This document shows positions 20,291 to 31,973 of a stretch of 64,000 nucleotides of DNA, piece after piece (position 1 is the stretch's first letter; the number at the start of each line of letters is the position of its first letter). The notes below the pieces were generated by a model that was given only the letters and a program-made list of their open reading frames with translations, was not told the origin of the DNA and did no database searches. Made by a program: the position numbers and the translations under genes. This stretch comes from Aurantiochytrium sp. KH105 (taxonomy: Eukaryota; Sar; Bigyra; Thraustochytrida; Thraustochytriidae), in assembly GCA_003116975.1 (NCBI GenBank), contig BGKB01000230.1, forward strand, positions 1-64,000, written 5' to 3'.

Positions 20291-21103
20291 GCCTTGGTCC
20301 CGGACGTCGAGCTCTTTGAAGCTACGCGAGACCTCTCCGAAAAGATCACCGTAGGAGTAACTATCAGGGCCTTTGAGTCAAATGATGATGGCTCTCGCGA
20401 AGGCCGCGTCCACTACGCCGATGAGCAAATTGCGTTTATGCCCGGCGAAGACGCCAAAGTAAAAAAACGCTGTGACTGGGCCACCGAGGATATTGCGCAG
20501 TACGTAGTTCCTGAACTGATCACAAACGACAAGCAAATCTACCTCCACCATCTCGACGATGCTGATGTGGGTGGCGAGTTTCATGGTACATTTGTGAGCC
20601 AGGCGCGGAAAACTCGATTCAGAGATCTCGTCGCTGCGTTAGAAGCCCACTTTGACGATAAGGCGGAGTCCGCCTTTGTGCGGCTCGACATCTTTAGCGC
20701 CAACCAGCCAGAACTCACACGTCGCGACGGAGCTACGCCTGATGAAACAAAAAAGGCCTATGAGGAGTACATGACAGTTGGTCTTCATCGCGCCATTGCC
20801 AAGTTTGAGGAATTGGTGGTGACTTCTTAAGGATCCTGACGAGATTGCCAAAATCATGGCAGACAACAATGACATGCGCAACGCCAAGTGCTACAAAGCT
20901 GAAAATAAGAAGATGATTGACGATGCTGTCGGAAAAATCGACGGGAACTTTACAACGCTAAATAGGGTGTTGAACGACCGTGTGCGGGAGTGGCACCTGG
21001 AAATGGCGCGACAAGCAGCCGACAAAGCACAACAGCGAGAGAATGAAGAGGGTCTGGCGGATATTCTTCAGAGTGCGGGGGTTCTTTTCACGAGCCAGGG
21101 CTT

Positions 21104-21980
21104 CTTCAATGAGGCCCTAACGTACTACGAGGAAGCACTGTCGATTCGCAAGGAAAGTCTTGGCGACCGGCATCCCTCAGTGGCGCAAACGCTCAACAGC
21201 ATCGCCGGCGTGTACAGCGATCGAGGTCGCTACGAGGATGCCTTGGCGAACTACGAGGAAGCGCTCTCGATTCGCAGGGAGAGTCTTGGCGACCGGCATC
21301 CCTCAGTGGCAACCACGCTCCACGACATCGCCAATGTGTATTACTCACAAGGCCGCTACGAGGAGGCCTTGGCGTACTACGAGGAAGCGCTGTCGATTCG
21401 CAGGGAGAGTCTTGGCGACCGGCATCCCGATGTAGCGATCACGCTAAACGGCATCGCCTTAGTGTATGACTCGCAAGGCCGCTACGAGGAGGCCTTGGCG
21501 TACTACGAGAAAGATTTATCCATCAGCAAGGAAAGTCTTGGCGATCGGCATCTCGATGTGGCGACCACGCTCAACGGCATCGCCTCTGTGTATTCCAATC
21601 AAGGCCGCTACGAGGATGCCTTGGCGTACTACGAGGAAGATTTAACAATCAGCAAGGAAAGCCTTGGCGACCGGCATCCCTCAGTGGCGACCACGCTCCA
21701 CGACATCGCCAATGTGTATTACTCACAAGGCCGCTACGAGGAGGCCTTGGGGGAACTACGAGGAAGCACTGTCGATTTACAAAGAAAGTCTTGGCGTCCG
21801 GCACCCCTCAGTGGCGACCACGCTCAACAACATCGCCAATGTGTACTATTCATAAGGCCGCTACGAGGATGCCTTGGCGTTCTACGAGGAAGCGCTGTTG
21901 ATTCGCAAGGAGAGTCTTGGCGACTGGCATCCCGATGTGGCTCAGACGCTCAACAACATGCGAAACAATAGAGAGAGGAT
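21104..21980 (+). repeat. Seven 126-bp TPR-encoding tandem repeats
   Basis: Seven units of 126 bp, highly similar at DNA level (recurrent blocks such as aggccgctacgaggaggcc and agtcttggcgaccggcatcc), encode kinesin-light-chain-type TPR units. The DNA identity between units suggests recent unit duplication or gene conversion. Confidence 0.85.
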
Positions 21981-22050
21981 GCAGGCGAGCACGAAAAGAT
22001 TGCTTTCGCTGCAAAAGCTCGCGTGCCTTTGGGGCAAAAGAAAAACGTAA

Positions 22051-23745
22051 AACAGACAATACAATTTGGGAATTAAGGTGGTCTTCACTCATAGTGAAAG
22101 CGTCAATCGCTAGTCCGGTACTATGCCACCCCCAGTAGGATTGGCAAAAGTCACTTCACGATGGAGAGGGATGTTCAAGACCATCAGAGTTTTTTTTTGG
22201 AGGGGGGGACTGGGTTTTCTCCTGTTGTTTCACGCGCGTCGGGTGCTCGAAACATTGCAATCGTCGAGAGCCCTGTTTCAATTGTGTGGCTGGAGGAGGT
22301 ACCCTCTCACTTTTCATTTGCAAGAGCAATTTCGAGGCCCCAAAGAATCATCGTTTTGAGTAGAAAAAGCACAATCTTGACGCAACTCCATGACTCAAAG
22401 ACGCACACATAAACGCATGCATACTGACAGGAAGTCGAGTTTGTCGTTCTCGTCTTGGTCTGTCGTCGTCGCTTGAGTCGGATTCGGAGGCAAGCTCTTC
22501 GTCACGATCATTACATCACCCCAGAAGTTGCTGATCACATGGTTTCTATTCGAAGTGAATTCGTTTTGGCAAGTGGGATCGTACCAGTTGCGCGGGTCGT
22601 ACGCGCCGTTGCCGCTGACGGTGGCGGTCCTGATTCTGGCACCGTAATGTATTCGAGACAAAGGCGCCAAACTCGCCGCTGCACGTATTCTCGAAAGCTC
22701 AAATAGGCGACGCTCTCTTCCAATGAATGTGCCAATATTAAAATACGGAGCTTCAGCGTCTCTTAGGCTTCAAAAGAAGGGTCGACCTCTCGACAGCTCA
22801 GCGGGGCAAGAGTCGGACAAGGTTAACATTGCCACCTTTCAAGAAACTATCATGAAGGATGAAACCCTCAACTACTTTCGGATTAAGTAGGGCGCCACTG
22901 AGACCGCGTGGACAGCGCTCGAAGGGCCGAAGCCAAGAGAGTTCGTCCAGGACAAATCAATCACCAACAAGCTGGTGCAGATGCAAAGACCTCGGCAACT
23001 CACTGGTCACGGCCAAGAAGCAAACAGTTATAATAGCACCCAAAGCAGCACGCAAGCCGAAGCGCCACCGAGTGGGTTCGCGCCATGTCGCAACGCTTAA
23101 AGAAGTCTTTGACCAATCCTTGGCTTCAATGGATGCTCTCTACAATTTTCGTGTAAAGTGAGGTCAAATCGAGTCAGGATGGGTGCGATGTCAGATGACA
23201 AGCTGTGGTCATTTCCGGACGACAAGCTGCTCAAGACCAAGCTCGCCAACGAGAAGTGAGCCCTCAAAAAGTAGAGGTCAGGGTGTTGCAGACTTCCTTA
23301 CCCCGTATACATAAAGACAAACCATGATGTTTCCGACGACAAAGATTATGATGGACTTCCACAACGACACAATAGGCTTCGCAGCTTCACCAGGGAGATC
23401 ACCTGGCACGGACGGGAGTCAGCTTGGATTTGGATAAGAACAAAGAAAGCCAGGTTACGGCATACATGTATCTATTTGTCCGGTGGACCTGGACCGTTCT
23501 CGAGCGTCCCGCCAGCGTGGAAGAAAAAACCAAGGAGACCTTGAGAGCCCAACGCTGCGCTGCCAGCAGGGCGGAGCAGAACCTGATTGCAAGAGCTCGG
23601 CGAGGCGCGAAGCGTACACGGAGACGCGCGCTAACACGCAAGAAGGCGGGGCTCGCGCTCTCTGCCGTTGCTGCTAGGCGCGTAGCGAAGCACGAGGCGA
23701 GATTGCGCACAAAGCTCGGCATCTTCTTCAACGTCGGCCGCAACT
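22051..23745. other. Intergenic region with possible gene remnants
   Basis: No intact gene. On the minus strand about 22440-22670 encodes a stretch of natural composition (GAYDPRNWYDPTCQNEF, then HVISNFWGDVMIV) that could be an exon or fragment of an unknown gene. On the plus strand 22800-23260 contains short coding-like pieces ending DETLNYFRIK-stop and MDALYNFRVK-stop, which look alike and may be decayed copies of one unit. Neither matches a family I know. The DUF2061 promoter should lie at the right edge. Confidence 0.35.
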
Positions 23746-24303
23746 ATGGCAACCCGAGAAGAGCATGCTCCTTGGAGAAGCATGTGCAAGGGGGTGACAT
23801 TCCGGGTCTTGGCGACCCTGACAACTGTCATCGTGAGCTACGTAGTGACGGTACGTTGTTGGTCCTGAGCAAGCATGATTTTCGACAGACGGCCTGGCTG
23901 GTGAGAATGACAATGCGACTCACTTGACGCCGATAACTTTCCTCCAATTCTCCATCGCATCACTCAGGGCGCCATGACGACTGCTCTGAAAATAGGACCT
24001 CTTGATTTTGTCCTCAAGCTGGCCGTTTTTTATGCACACGAGCGCATCTGGTTGCAGCCGAGACTGCAGGCGGTGCCGCGACGTTCTCTTGCAAAGATGT
24101 GGTCCTGGAAAGCCATTGCGCTCAGTATGACGGTTGGCACTACGATTGCAGTAACAGGACGCGCAGATTTAGCTCTAAAGCTCGGCCCATTGGATTTCTT
24201 CCTCAAGCTCTTCCTTTTTTACGCGCACGAGCGCATCTGGGACGCGATTCCTTATGGTCGTCGTCTCGTGAGCTGCGAGGAAGACCAGAAAAAGACACAA
24301 TGA
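23746..24303 (+). CDS. Tandem DUF2061 integral membrane protein, two exons
   Basis: Exons 23746-23850 and 23968-24303; the intron is 23851-23967 (GTACGT...CACTCAG, 117 nt), phase 0. Splicing yields a 146-residue protein with two complete DUF2061 units. Unit 1 runs RSMCKGVTFRVLATLTTVIV, SYVVTG, then across the junction GAMTTALKIGPLDFVLKLAV and FYAHERIW. Unit 2 runs MWSWKAIALSMTVGTTIAVT, GRADLALKLGPLDFFLKLFL, FYAHERIW. Each unit has the family signature: Lys/Trp-Lys near the start, TT, VTG, then HERIW after the second hydrophobic helix. Four transmembrane helices are expected. The family is common in bacteria and algae; its function is unknown. The second exon alone begins with an ATG (23974) but would lack the first helix, so the upstream exon is strongly supported. 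The tail (CEEDQKKTQ) is polar. Confidence 0.85.
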
Positions 24304-26957
24304 CGTGCTAGTGATCCTTGGCTCCTTACGTGTGTATCTCTGCATTTGGCAAAAAATCGAAGCCATTAAAAGCGATGATTCCGGTTCGCGTCCGTCTGCA
24401 ACGTCTTCGGCGGTCTCGACGCATCAGCCAGCAGAGCGTGCGTGTGGGCGTGGGGCGTGGCATCGTCATGAGCCGCCGCTGCTGTTGCCTGCTCGCTTTT
24501 GCGCAGCTGCGAGGGTTCATCTCCTGCGCTGTATCTGCGCGGATGCTCTTCTCCTCCCAAGTCCACGTGCCAGCTATCTAGTATGCTAGTATACTATCAC
24601 CTTGAACCCGAAAGAAACTGCTCCCAACTGCAACTGCTCTCTTGCTCGGCACATTGCAGAGCAGCAGACTTTCCACCTCGCGAACGTGCTTGCAACCTGC
24701 AGCTGCAGCTGCAGCTGCGCTCACGATCATGCTCACGCTCGTCTTCCGTGCTCGGACTCGAACTCATTCATGCACATGCTCGCGCACGTGCACGCAGGTT
24801 GGGCGTCGGTCAAGGGTCGTGGCCTTCTTTTTCCCTTTCGTCCTCGTGAAACACGCCTTCTTTGACCCCATTTTCTTCTCCCTTCCTTCTCACCTGTTTT
24901 CAAGAAAAAAGCTATAAACAAAGAAAGAAAGCTGGGAGCACTCGAAGACCTTTTCCCTAGTACGTGCTTAGGCTGGTCTAGCGCGGCCCGCGGGGGCATG
25001 AAAAGAAAATTTAAAAATATTATAAGAAAAAAAGTGACAAAGAAAGAAGAAACGATGCTTGAAAAAAAAAACTTGAAAGGAAGTGTGACGGAGGGGGGGC
25101 ACGCGGACGCGCGGCGCCGCAGTTGCCCGCAGTGTGCCTCCGCTGCGGGGGAGTCGAGACCCGCGGCCGAGTGAGCGAGCGTGGTCGAGTGTGTGCTGCG
25201 AGTGCGCGGGAGAGAGAGAGCGTCAGCAGCAGCAGCAGCCAAGCAGCTGAGCACGCGTGTCTGCGTGCGATGGAGGGCCAGCCCGTTGCGGCGCGCGGAC
25301 TCTGGCTCGGCGCGACAGCCGTCTGTCGTCGTACAGACAGCACGGGACGGCCAGCGCAAGCAAGTTCCGCGCGTCCGGGCGCTGCAGCGAAGCTGGCTGT
25401 GCTGCTGACGCCGCGCTTCGGTGGTCCAGAGGAGAGGAGCGAAGAAAACTCGAAAAAAAAAAGAGAGAGAGAAAAGAAAAATAAAAGAGAAAGGAAGAAA
25501 AGCAGGCAGCCAACCACGCACGCACGCACGCACGTCATAAAGCAGCGGCTGCGTCGCCGCCGAGCACGCCGACAAAGGCCCGAGCGGGCGCCCGAGGCGA
25601 GGCATGCCAGCGCATGCCTGCGAGCTCGAGCTCGAGCTCGCGCTCGTCACGGCGGAAAATGCCGCGCCGCGTGACAGCGGGGCGGCGTGAGCGTCGCGAC
25701 GCCAGCAGAGGCCGCGCGGCTGCAGACGGCGCCAACATGCACGCATTTGCGGGCTTGCCGACGGCGACTGAAGTGATCGCGCGAGGTGAAGAATGGTGCC
25801 GGAGTCTTCTTCGGCCCGACGAAGACGGAGATGAGATGCGCTCGGGCCTTTTTCCATGCTGTGATGAGGATGGAGGCGAGGTTGGGCTCGTGGGTCGGGT
25901 TGGGAACGCATGGAGGAACGAACGAAGCAACGAGTCAGGAATGATTCAGGATAAATGAATACGCGAGCTCCGACGCATCGAGGCGCGGCCATGTCGCCGA
26001 ACGAGGCGAGCGCGCTGGTACCGGCAGACGCTGCTGCAGCTGGCTGCTGGCAGCAGGGCCGCGCGGCGCGTCATAACGTGTGCAAGTAAGTTCGATGGCG
26101 AGCGAAGAAGGGCAGCCCCGACAACTTGCGAGCGAGGCACGGCAAGGCAAAGAAAGCAAAGGAAAGCTAAGCTAGTCTGTGGTTGGCCGAGCCGGCCTGG
26201 ACGTGTGTGCCTGCATGTGTGTGGTTGATTGATTGATGAAGACCGAATGCGACAAGATGCAAGAACAGTGACGATTCAGGTTTCGTGGACTCGTGCACCG
26301 ATCATGGACCCACCGCACCGCTGCCTACAACGAGCGAGAGAGCGCCCACGTCGTCGCGCCGCGTAAGATTTTCGGCGGGATCCAGGCCGGCCGCAGCGTC
26401 CTGTCGGCGATATGCGGCGGGCTCGGAGGCTCGTCGGGGCGGACGAGACGCGGCCAGTGGGCGAGCCACAGCCACACCAGCGTGAGGTGCGGTTTGCGAC
26501 GACTGACGGACCCGAGTATGGGTGGCTCTGGCAAGTCGCTCAGTCGTGGTAAGAGGAGAAGAGGCCAGGGAGAATGAATGCTTGACAGGTAGTGGCATTG
26601 ACATGGAGGGCAGAAGAAGCTTTTTACCGCTGTGCAACTGCCAGCTGCAGCTGGCAGCTGGCGACTTTCGGAAAGCAGACAGCTGCAGGTCATCACCCAA
26701 ATGTATTTTAGTTCTTTTCTTCTTCTTCTTCTTCTTCTTGCTCGCAAGGCAGATGCAGAGGTCGAGGCCAAGGCAGGTGGCGATACTACCAGTGACGATC
26801 CACTTGTCGACAGCCTCCCGCGCCGGAAGAACATCCCCTTCCATTCCCCGAAAAAGAAAAGGATGGAACTGGACGGCTGTGGAAGTGAAGGCTTGGTTGA
26901 TTGTCCAGGTCTTCTTGCGTGGCATACACCTGTGCTGCCTCATATGCTAAACTCCTA

Positions 26958-27020
26958 GGAGCTCTTGGCCAGGAGATTCACAGGCATTGACTCGGGCTGG
27001 CTCTGCTTTTTGAAAGCTAG
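26958..27020 (+). repeat. Dispersed repeat, copy 1
   Basis: This 63-bp segment (ggagctcttggcca, then cacaggcattgactcgggct, ending gaaagctag) matches 40528-40591 at roughly four bases in five, including the shared block actcgggctggctct. Both copies are on the same strand and outside genes. Confidence 0.75.
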
Positions 27021-30000
27021 TACAAGTCATAGCTGCCAGCCACAGTAAAACTAAAACTGGGGGCCGTTTCATTCATCTGTTTACGTTCAGAGTAGCAGTA
27101 AGCACGCGCGTGAAAACGTATTTCTCACAGTTAAACTCCAACTTGGCCTGTGCGAAGCCCGAGGTGACCAGGACCGAAAGTCTGTCGATTCATGTGCAAG
27201 CATGAGTAGGTCCTTGGTCTATAAAAGTTTAACAAACGGCTGTAGACACCGACGTCGTTGCAAGAGGAACCATGGCATGTGTTTTAGGCGTTGTAATGGA
27301 GCTTTCGCGATACGAACAGACCCACCACTTGCTATACACAACTTGACTCGCAGGGAATTTCGCCTATTTCGCCTGTGGACTGACTGCCGTTTTTTTTGCT
27401 TTGCGTTAGTTACTTGGAGCGATACTTGCGAAAGCCTCCGCCATACCGTCTGGAAGAAGTCGTCGGGTGTGGCGCTTGCATCAGAGGCAGCACATGCAGC
27501 AAACGGTCCACGATGATGATCGATCGTCGGACGACCCTCACCCTGTTTGCTGCAGCGACTTGCAGCCCAGGCGATTCAAAATCTTGTGGATTGGAACAGC
27601 TACGTTTGACGTTTCATGCACCGAGCCAAAGCCGGCAGGTGCAAAATTTCTGCTCGCCCAAGTCTATTTCAAGGCAGCAGCTGCAGCAGCAGCAGGCTGC
27701 TCGTGGCCGATCCGCCTTCCTCTTGCCTTGGCCAGGGCATCTCGACCCGGTCTTCTTGCGGGCCTAAAGGCTCCGAGGGTAGCGGCCAAGACTTGCTAAA
27801 GCTTAGCTTTCCTGGCCGAGCCTGCAACCCGCCCGTTTGCCCGCCCGCAGCCGCCAGTCATCGCGTCTCGCTTGCCTACCTGCCTGCCTGCCTTCCTCTC
27901 AAGAGGATGGATGGACCCGACCAGGAAGGGCCGGGCTTCTTCCCACCGTGCGTATGCCACCCCACACCTGCTGCCAAAATCCAACCCGTCTGTCCAGCCT
28001 GGCCTCGTCGCCGCCCCCGCACGCCGAGCAAGCCAAGCGCGCTCGGCGCGTCTCCAGAAGCAAGAGCTCGCCACGCGAAGCTATGCGCGAAGCAAGAGGC
28101 TCTCCTCGCGTTCATCATGCACGCATGTGCTTGTGCATATGCGTGCGCAAAGACGTCGTGGGCGCGAAGTGACGAGGTCATCGCGGCGAGGCTTCTGCGG
28201 TGCCGACTGCGAGTGGACGGATGGCCAGCTCCGGTATCGAGATCATTCACTGTCAATGGATTGACAATCATGCCAGGCAGCCAGGCCTCGCAGCGCAGCT
28301 TGCAGCAAAGTCTCCGCAAGCCGTCCGTGCATCCGCCCGTCTTCGTACGTCCGTACGTACGGTCCCTCTCTCCACGGATCAACCCCGCGCCCGACCTTCC
28401 TCTGCGCTGTGCGTGCCCGGCAGCGGCCCGTCCACCGGCTTGCTCCCACCCTGCGCCGCCGAGCCTGGCCGCGGCAGGCCTCGCGTCGCATCCGCCGCGA
28501 CAACGGTGCCTGGCGCCCGCCGCAGCCGGCAGCGGCGGCGGAGGCGTGCATTCCCGCTGCGCGCGTGCATCCGCTCTCACGCGCTCTCCCCACTCGGTCG
28601 CAGGAGGCCGGGTCGCCCGCCAGCGATGCGTCGCCGCGCCGCGCGCAATCCTGACCGGGCGGCCGCGATGCGTCGCCGCGGCGGCGCATGGGGGGACGAG
28701 CGTGCGCTCGCGCCGGTGTGCGGCGAGAGTGCAGAGCGCGCGGAGAGGGCCAGGGCGCGAGCGGCAGCGGCTGCGAGCGGTCCTGGCTGCCTGTCTGGCT
28801 GGCTGCCTGAGAGGAGGAGAAGGGAGGGCGGAGCGTGCGAGCTTGAGGCCCGGGATGCGTGCGTGCGTGCGTGCGTGCCCGCGTCGCGTCGCGCCGTGCA
28901 GCATGGCCTGCGCTTGGGATTCATTTTTTTTTTCTTGCGGGGAATAGCGACAGCGGTGGGTGTTGGAGAAGAGCGAGCGTCTGCGTCTGCGTGCATTCGA
29001 AGATCCGGGTGGCGGCAGCTGGCTGGCAGCCGACCAGTTAGCCACGTAAACAAAGCAAGCAAGCGAGCGAGCAAGCAAGCTTCAATCCAATCCAGCAAGC
29101 AAGTCCTGCGAGCAAGCAGCCTCTGTCGCTTCGCCTTGCATGTCGGAGGCAGCAGCCAGCTGGCAGGCTGCCGCAGCGGGCCCAGGATCAAGCGGCGCGG
29201 GGGCGTCGCGTCGCCTCCGCGCGCAGCGGCGCATGGTAGTTGGCGCCTCACCAGTTCGTTAGTTGGGCCCGATAGCTTTCTTCTATCTATCCGGTTATGA
29301 TCAGCCAGCTGTAGCTGTAGCTGCAGCTGCTTGCTTCCTAACAGTAAGTAGTATAGCTATCGGTCCATCGATCGACCGATCGATCCGGCGCAGTTGGGTG
29401 GGTCGACTGAGCTGCGCAAGCTGCGGGCACTAAGTCCGCAGATGCCCCCAAGCTCTCCCCCTTTTATTTTTTATTTTTTTTTCGTTTCGTTTATTTTATT
29501 CGGTTAGTATTTTTTTCCCTTATTCGCGTCACTCTTCCAGTCTTCGCCGGGTCGCGTCCCAGCGCGCCGTCGAAGAGCGCACGAGAATCTCCAGTCGCGG
29601 CCGAGCTCTGCAGCTTTTCTCTGCTCTTGGCCCGTCCGTCTGGAGCTTGTTTGTTCGCGCGGGCTGCTGCTGCTGCTCGCTGCTCCATTGCTGCAGCTGC
29701 TGCGCTGCTGCTGCTGGTGCTCTACACGCACACATCATGATGGATGGATGATGGGACGGGAAGATAGAGCCCGGTGACGCACGCACGCACGCACGGCCAG
29801 CGCGAGAACGCCGCGTGCGTGCGAGGCAAGAGCTTGGCGTCGCCGCTGGCCGCTCACGCTCGCCGTCGGCGAGCCACGTCGGGCGCAGCGGCCGCGGCAG
29901 GGAACGAGGGAATGGCACTGGGGAATGTATGCATGAATGTATGCGCGAGCAAGAGCGGCAGCGCGCAAGGTTCCCCACGAGGAGAACACTCGGTCGATGA

Positions 30001-31201
30001 GGGGAAAGGAGGAGAGACAGGGCCGGGGTGTCCCGAAAGAAAGTATCAAGAGCCCTCCATCGCTCGTCCGCACGCACGCATGGATGGCGGCCTCTGAGAC
30101 CCGTCGTCGCCAACACGCTGCCAAGAGACGGCGGGCGAGCAGCTTAGGACGGGCTCCCGAACGCACGCGTACACACACGCGTACGCGCTCGTGGAGGCAG
30201 CGAGCGGCCTTGGGCGAGCGAGTGGCGAGCGGCCTGCGTCCCCGGCACAGCCTTTCTTTCCTTTTATTCTTTTATTCTTCTATTTTTCTTTTTCTTGCTT
30301 ATTCTTCCTTTCCTCTTTCTTTCTTTCTTTCTTTCTTTCTCTCTGATAAAAGAATGATTTTTTTAAGGCTCTCTCCCCGGCAGGGAATAGACCGTGATAA
30401 AAAGAACTCGGCGGGCTTTTTTACAGAGGGGAAAGATGGAAGGCTGCGTTGCCAGTGGAGGTAGGAGGAGGCCAGCGTCGTTTTCGCCGAAAGTAAAAAG
30501 AAAGGTGAAGGAACAATAAACAATAGTGGGAGAGAGAGGGAGAGAAGAGGAGAGAGGGCGACCAACCATCGGCCGCACACGCGGCAAGAGACGAGAGGAG
30601 AGGAGACCGCGGTTCGACGCAGACGCAGCGAGCGGAGGCGCGCGTGGCATGGGCGACAGACATGCAGCGGGCCGGCGCAGAGAGGGGGAGGGAGCGCGAG
30701 CAGGAAGGCGCGGAGGGAGTGAGCCCGCGTCCGCCGTGAGAGTGAGAGAGAGTGAGAGAGAAGATGGTGGTCGAGGGAAGAAGCAGAAAAAGAAAAAGAA
30801 AAAAGATGGAAAGGAAGAAAAACTAAAATAAAAATCACGCATGAAAAAAATTATATCGAGCAGCCAGACGGACGCGCCGTTCAAAACTCCTTCGCGCCCG
30901 AATCTCGCCGCCGCTCGCCCGACCCGACCCGCCCGAGTCCGGACCGCGTCGCGAAGCCAGGCCCGGCCAAGCAAACCCAGCCAGGCAAGCGGAGCAAACG
31001 GCCCCGCGCCTCGCCGCCGCGCTCGCCGCGCCGCGCCGCGCTCTGCTCTGCGCTGCGCGCACCTCGCAAGTCTTGTGGCGCCGCATCGCAATCCTCTCAG
31101 CGCTCGCTCCCTCGCTCCCTCCCTCGCCGCGCCGGCGCCGGCGCGAGCCCGAGCAGGCGCAGGAGGCGCCGGAGCCCGCCGCGGCCAGCAAGACAGACAC
31201 A

Positions 31202-31202
<1 letters not shown>

Positions 31203-31232
<30 letters not shown>
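31203..31232. repeat. (CAGG)n array
   Basis: Seven tandem CAGG or GCAG units in the gene-poor tract. Confidence 0.85.
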
Positions 31233-31234
<2 letters not shown>

Positions 31235-31973
31235 ACACACTCCAGACGAGGGCAGCCGGCGAGGGCGCGAGCTCGCCCGCGCGAGGAAGACGCGTCCGGC
31301 ATAGCTTGAGCAGGCGAGGCTGCGCGGCGGAAAAGACCGCGTTCTATCAACTCCGGCAGCTCGGCGCGCATTCTCGACGCCGTCATCCCATATTGGTCTA
31401 TTGAGTCATCGTGCAACGACAGGACAGAGACACCTCGCCAGACAGACAGACAAACAGCCAGACCTTGTCTTCTTGAGTAGACGAAGAAGCCCTCGCGTCG
31501 CGTCGCGCCCGAGCAGCAGCGAAGCAGCAACACAGACCGCGCTCGCTGCGCCGCTTCTTCTTCTTCTTCTCCTTCTTCTTCCCTCGGTTGTTCTTCCGCC
31601 GCCTCGAACGCCGCACGTCGCTCCGCCTCGCCTCGCCTCGTCTCGCGCACCGCGCGCGCAGGCCCTCGGCGCTCGAGCGACGGGTGCTGATCGCGCTCAA
31701 GGCTGGAGCGCGCAGGCCCCTCGCTAGGAATTAATCCATCGTCCGCATTCGCACCTTCTTTCTCGGCACGCCTCGCGCGCCCCCTGAACCCGCTCGCAGG
31801 TCGCATCGCAGGGGACCGCCTTTGAGGCAGGGGGACCCAGCCAAACCCTCAACAAACAGAAACAGACATCCGGCACGAACGAGGCACTGACCGAGGAGGC
31901 CAAGATTCCGCCCTCGTCCATCACCGACGACGCTGCGGGCCTCGGCTTCGTAGGCAGCGGCACCAGCAGCACC

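Larger units (their letters stand above)
19967..22050 (+). pseudogene. Decayed signalling-type gene: algal-type N-terminal domain plus kinesin-light-chain-like TPR array
   Basis: One ancestral gene can be followed through three reading frames. From about 20002 the better frame reads EPAPEPAPEPGPEPAPEQRQ and on to KAICEDVLSG. It is then broken by a perfect 10-bp tandem duplication (gcttagtggt at 20271-20280 and 20281-20290); removing one copy joins it to ALVPDVELFEATRDLSEK. The second part has FRDLVAALEAHF and FVRLDIFSANQ, recalling the WxDxFxxNQ block of algal and oomycete TPR proteins. A stop follows at 20828-20830. Coding resumes in another frame near 20835 (DPDEIAKIMADNNDMRNAKC), and a segment normally between these blocks seems missing. 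Then come seven 42-residue TPR units (YEEALAYYEEALSI, ESLGDRHPSVA). An extra G at about 21749-21753 shifts the frame in unit 6, and CAA to TAA at 21853 stops it. Multiple lesions argue for a dead copy, though 20856-21748 remains open. Confidence 0.75.
24304..31973. other. Large gene-poor, simple-repeat-rich tract
   Basis: About 7.7 kb without a supported gene. It is mostly very GC-rich with overlapping artefactual frames on both strands (for example about 24.7-26.0 kb minus, 27.6-29.1 kb both strands). AT-richer islands lie at about 24900-25080, 26690-26740, 27000-27420 and 29460-29530. Microsatellites include GCAC at 25519-25535, GTGC at 28857-28880, TTTC at 30316-30340 and CAGG at 31203-31232. 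A dispersed repeat copy lies at 26958-27020. Some spliced genes with short exons could be hidden here, but I see none. The right end is the 5' region of the 783-residue protein gene. Confidence 0.45.

Noticed and set aside
23424..23927. Plus-strand 167-codon frame overlapping DUF2061 exon 1
   Set aside because: It runs in a different frame from the recognisable DUF2061 exon and has Arg/Ala-rich composition with no family match.
24733..25992. Long minus-strand open frame (419 codons) in the gene-poor tract
   Set aside because: Ser/Arg/Ala/Phe composition follows GC and poly-pyrimidine bias, no domain is recognisable, and overlapping frames on the other strand are equally open.
27616..29078. 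Opposing long frames of 443 (+) and 400 (-) codons
   Set aside because: They overlap head to head, are dominated by Arg/Ala/Pro/Cys from GC-rich repeats, and contain no motif.
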